From assembly GCA_003222455.1 (NCBI GenBank), contig QHWF01000021.1, forward strand, positions 1 through 14,459: a DNA stretch of 14,459 nucleotides, read 5' to 3'. This document shows positions 13,861 through 14,459 of the stretch, piece by piece. The DNA is from Acidobacteriota bacterium. GTDB taxonomy: Bacteria > Acidobacteriota > Vicinamibacteria > Vicinamibacterales > CAVVIG01. Position 1 is the first letter of the stretch. Each line of letters opens with the position of its first letter. The translations under genes were made by a program, and so were the position numbers. Under the pieces are notes generated by a model. The model worked only from the letters and a program-made list of their open reading frames with translations, had not been told where the DNA came from and did no database searches.

Positions 13861-14459
13861 TTAGGCTAACAGAATTACCTGAAGGTCGCCGACGTTCGTG
13901 CCGGTCGGGCCGGTGTGAATCAGATCGCCGATGGCCGCGAAGAACGCGTAGGCATTGTTCTCGGCGAGAAACCGATCGGGACTGAGTCCCCGCGCGCGGG
14001 CACGTTCGAGCGTCGTCGCGTCCACGAGCGCGCCGGCGGCATCGGTCGGGCCGTCGATGCCGTCGGTCCCGATGCTCGCAGCCAGCGCCGGCCCGGCGCT
14101 CCGTGCGAGCGGTTCGGCCATCGCGAGGGCGAGCTCCTGGTTTCGTCCGCCTCTCCCGCTTCCGGTGACGCGAACCGTGGTTTCACCGCTTGAAATCACG
14201 CACACGGGACGCGGCAGGCCGTGCGCCTTCGCCATCGCCGCCCGCAGATGCGCGATGCCGGCCAGGCGTGCCTCACCGGTAATCGGCTCGTCCATCGTCA
14301 CCACACGGTATCCCCGAGCACTCGCCTCGGACGCGGCGCCGGCCATGGCGTCGGCACGCGACCCGATGACGGTGGTGCTCGACCGCGCCAGCGATGCGTC
14401 TCCCGGTTTGGGTGTTTCGTCCGTCGATCGCGTGAGGCGCGCCACGACGGACGAAGGAT
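13861..14459 (-). CDS. Glycerate 2-kinase, MOFRL-type (N-terminal part beyond window edge)
   Basis: The visible 198 or so residues are the C-terminal part of a MOFRL-family glycerate kinase, which phosphorylates glycerate to 2-phosphoglycerate. Recognisable blocks are ETPKPGD, the MOFRL sequences PVCVISSGETTVRVTGSGRG and GRNQELALAMAEPLA, SIGTDGIDGPTDAAGALVD, and the end HTGPTGTNVGDLQVILLA. The frame is open to the right edge (the residues before MARLTRS read PSSV in frame), so the apparent GTG start at 14445 is internal and the real start lies outside. Full-length members have about 420-450 residues. It is the first visible gene of the minus-strand run with rnr and selB. Its role could be in glycerate, serine-cycle or photorespiratory-type carbon use; the window does not say which. 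Confidence 0.92.
   Translation of the reverse strand, partial: PSSVVARLTRSTDETPKPGDASLARSSTTVIGSRADAMAGAASEASARGYRVVTMDEPITGEARLAGIAHLRAAMAKAHGLPRPVCVISSGETTVRVTGSGRGGRNQELALAMAEPLARSAGPALAASIGTDGIDGPTDAAGALVDATTLERARARGLSPDRFLAENNAYAFFAAIGDLIHTGPTGTNVGDLQVILLA

Noticed and set aside
11522..13864. 780-residue plus-strand open frame opposite rnr
   Set aside because: RNase R has every expected domain on the minus strand. The opposing frame shows no known motif.

Overview
The window is GC-rich chromosomal DNA carrying housekeeping genes packed on both strands, with no plasmid, phage or insertion-sequence genes. The gene mix suggests a Gram-negative-type bacterium: a TonB-domain protein, TatA, and CIRCE-controlled groESL. 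A secreted VWFA protein of the kind common in Acidobacteriota, the high GC content and the mosaic inverted repeats between genes make an acidobacterium (perhaps Vicinamibacteria-like) the best guess. That placement is an inference from gene content only.

Layout. (1) 1-1473, minus strand: an LPG-synthase/flippase-type membrane protein followed by nrdR, which is cut by the left edge. (2) 1571-2791, plus strand: purC (purine synthesis), then a 70-residue Fis-type DNA-binding protein. (3) 2793-5117: a repeat block, then a strong sigma70-type promoter bracketed by two CIRCE-like operators, groES, groEL and a perfect hairpin. (4) 5293-6804, minus strand: a TonB C-terminal-domain protein with glycine-rich linkers, and a small protein resembling the general stress protein 17M (YflT) domain. 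(5) 7059-8231, plus strand: a geranylgeranyl-reductase-family flavoprotein. (6) 8478-9359, minus strand: a secreted VWFA protein, divergent from a 48-residue tatA (9360-9506). tatA abuts its neighbours on both sides with no spare base. (7) 9507-14459, minus strand: a probable operon of a MOFRL-type glycerate kinase (cut by the right edge), rnr (RNase R) and selB.

The genes do not form one pathway. They cover dNTP regulation (nrdR), purine synthesis (purC), protein folding (groESL), envelope energy transduction and export (TonB-like, TatA), RNA decay (rnr) and selenocysteine decoding (selB). SelB implies that the organism makes selenoproteins, but selA, selD, the tRNA-Sec gene and a selenoprotein gene are not visible here.

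The most interesting structure is non-coding. Four inverted-repeat elements, each built from short tandem motifs (CTCAAG, CGCAAAGG, CACGAAG, CACAAAGG types), sit between or beside genes. One arm of the last lies inside the 3' end of rnr and encodes its lysine/glycine-rich tail. I saw no convincing new multi-gene system; most of the window is ordinary core genome. No gene-free stretch exceeds 300 bases.
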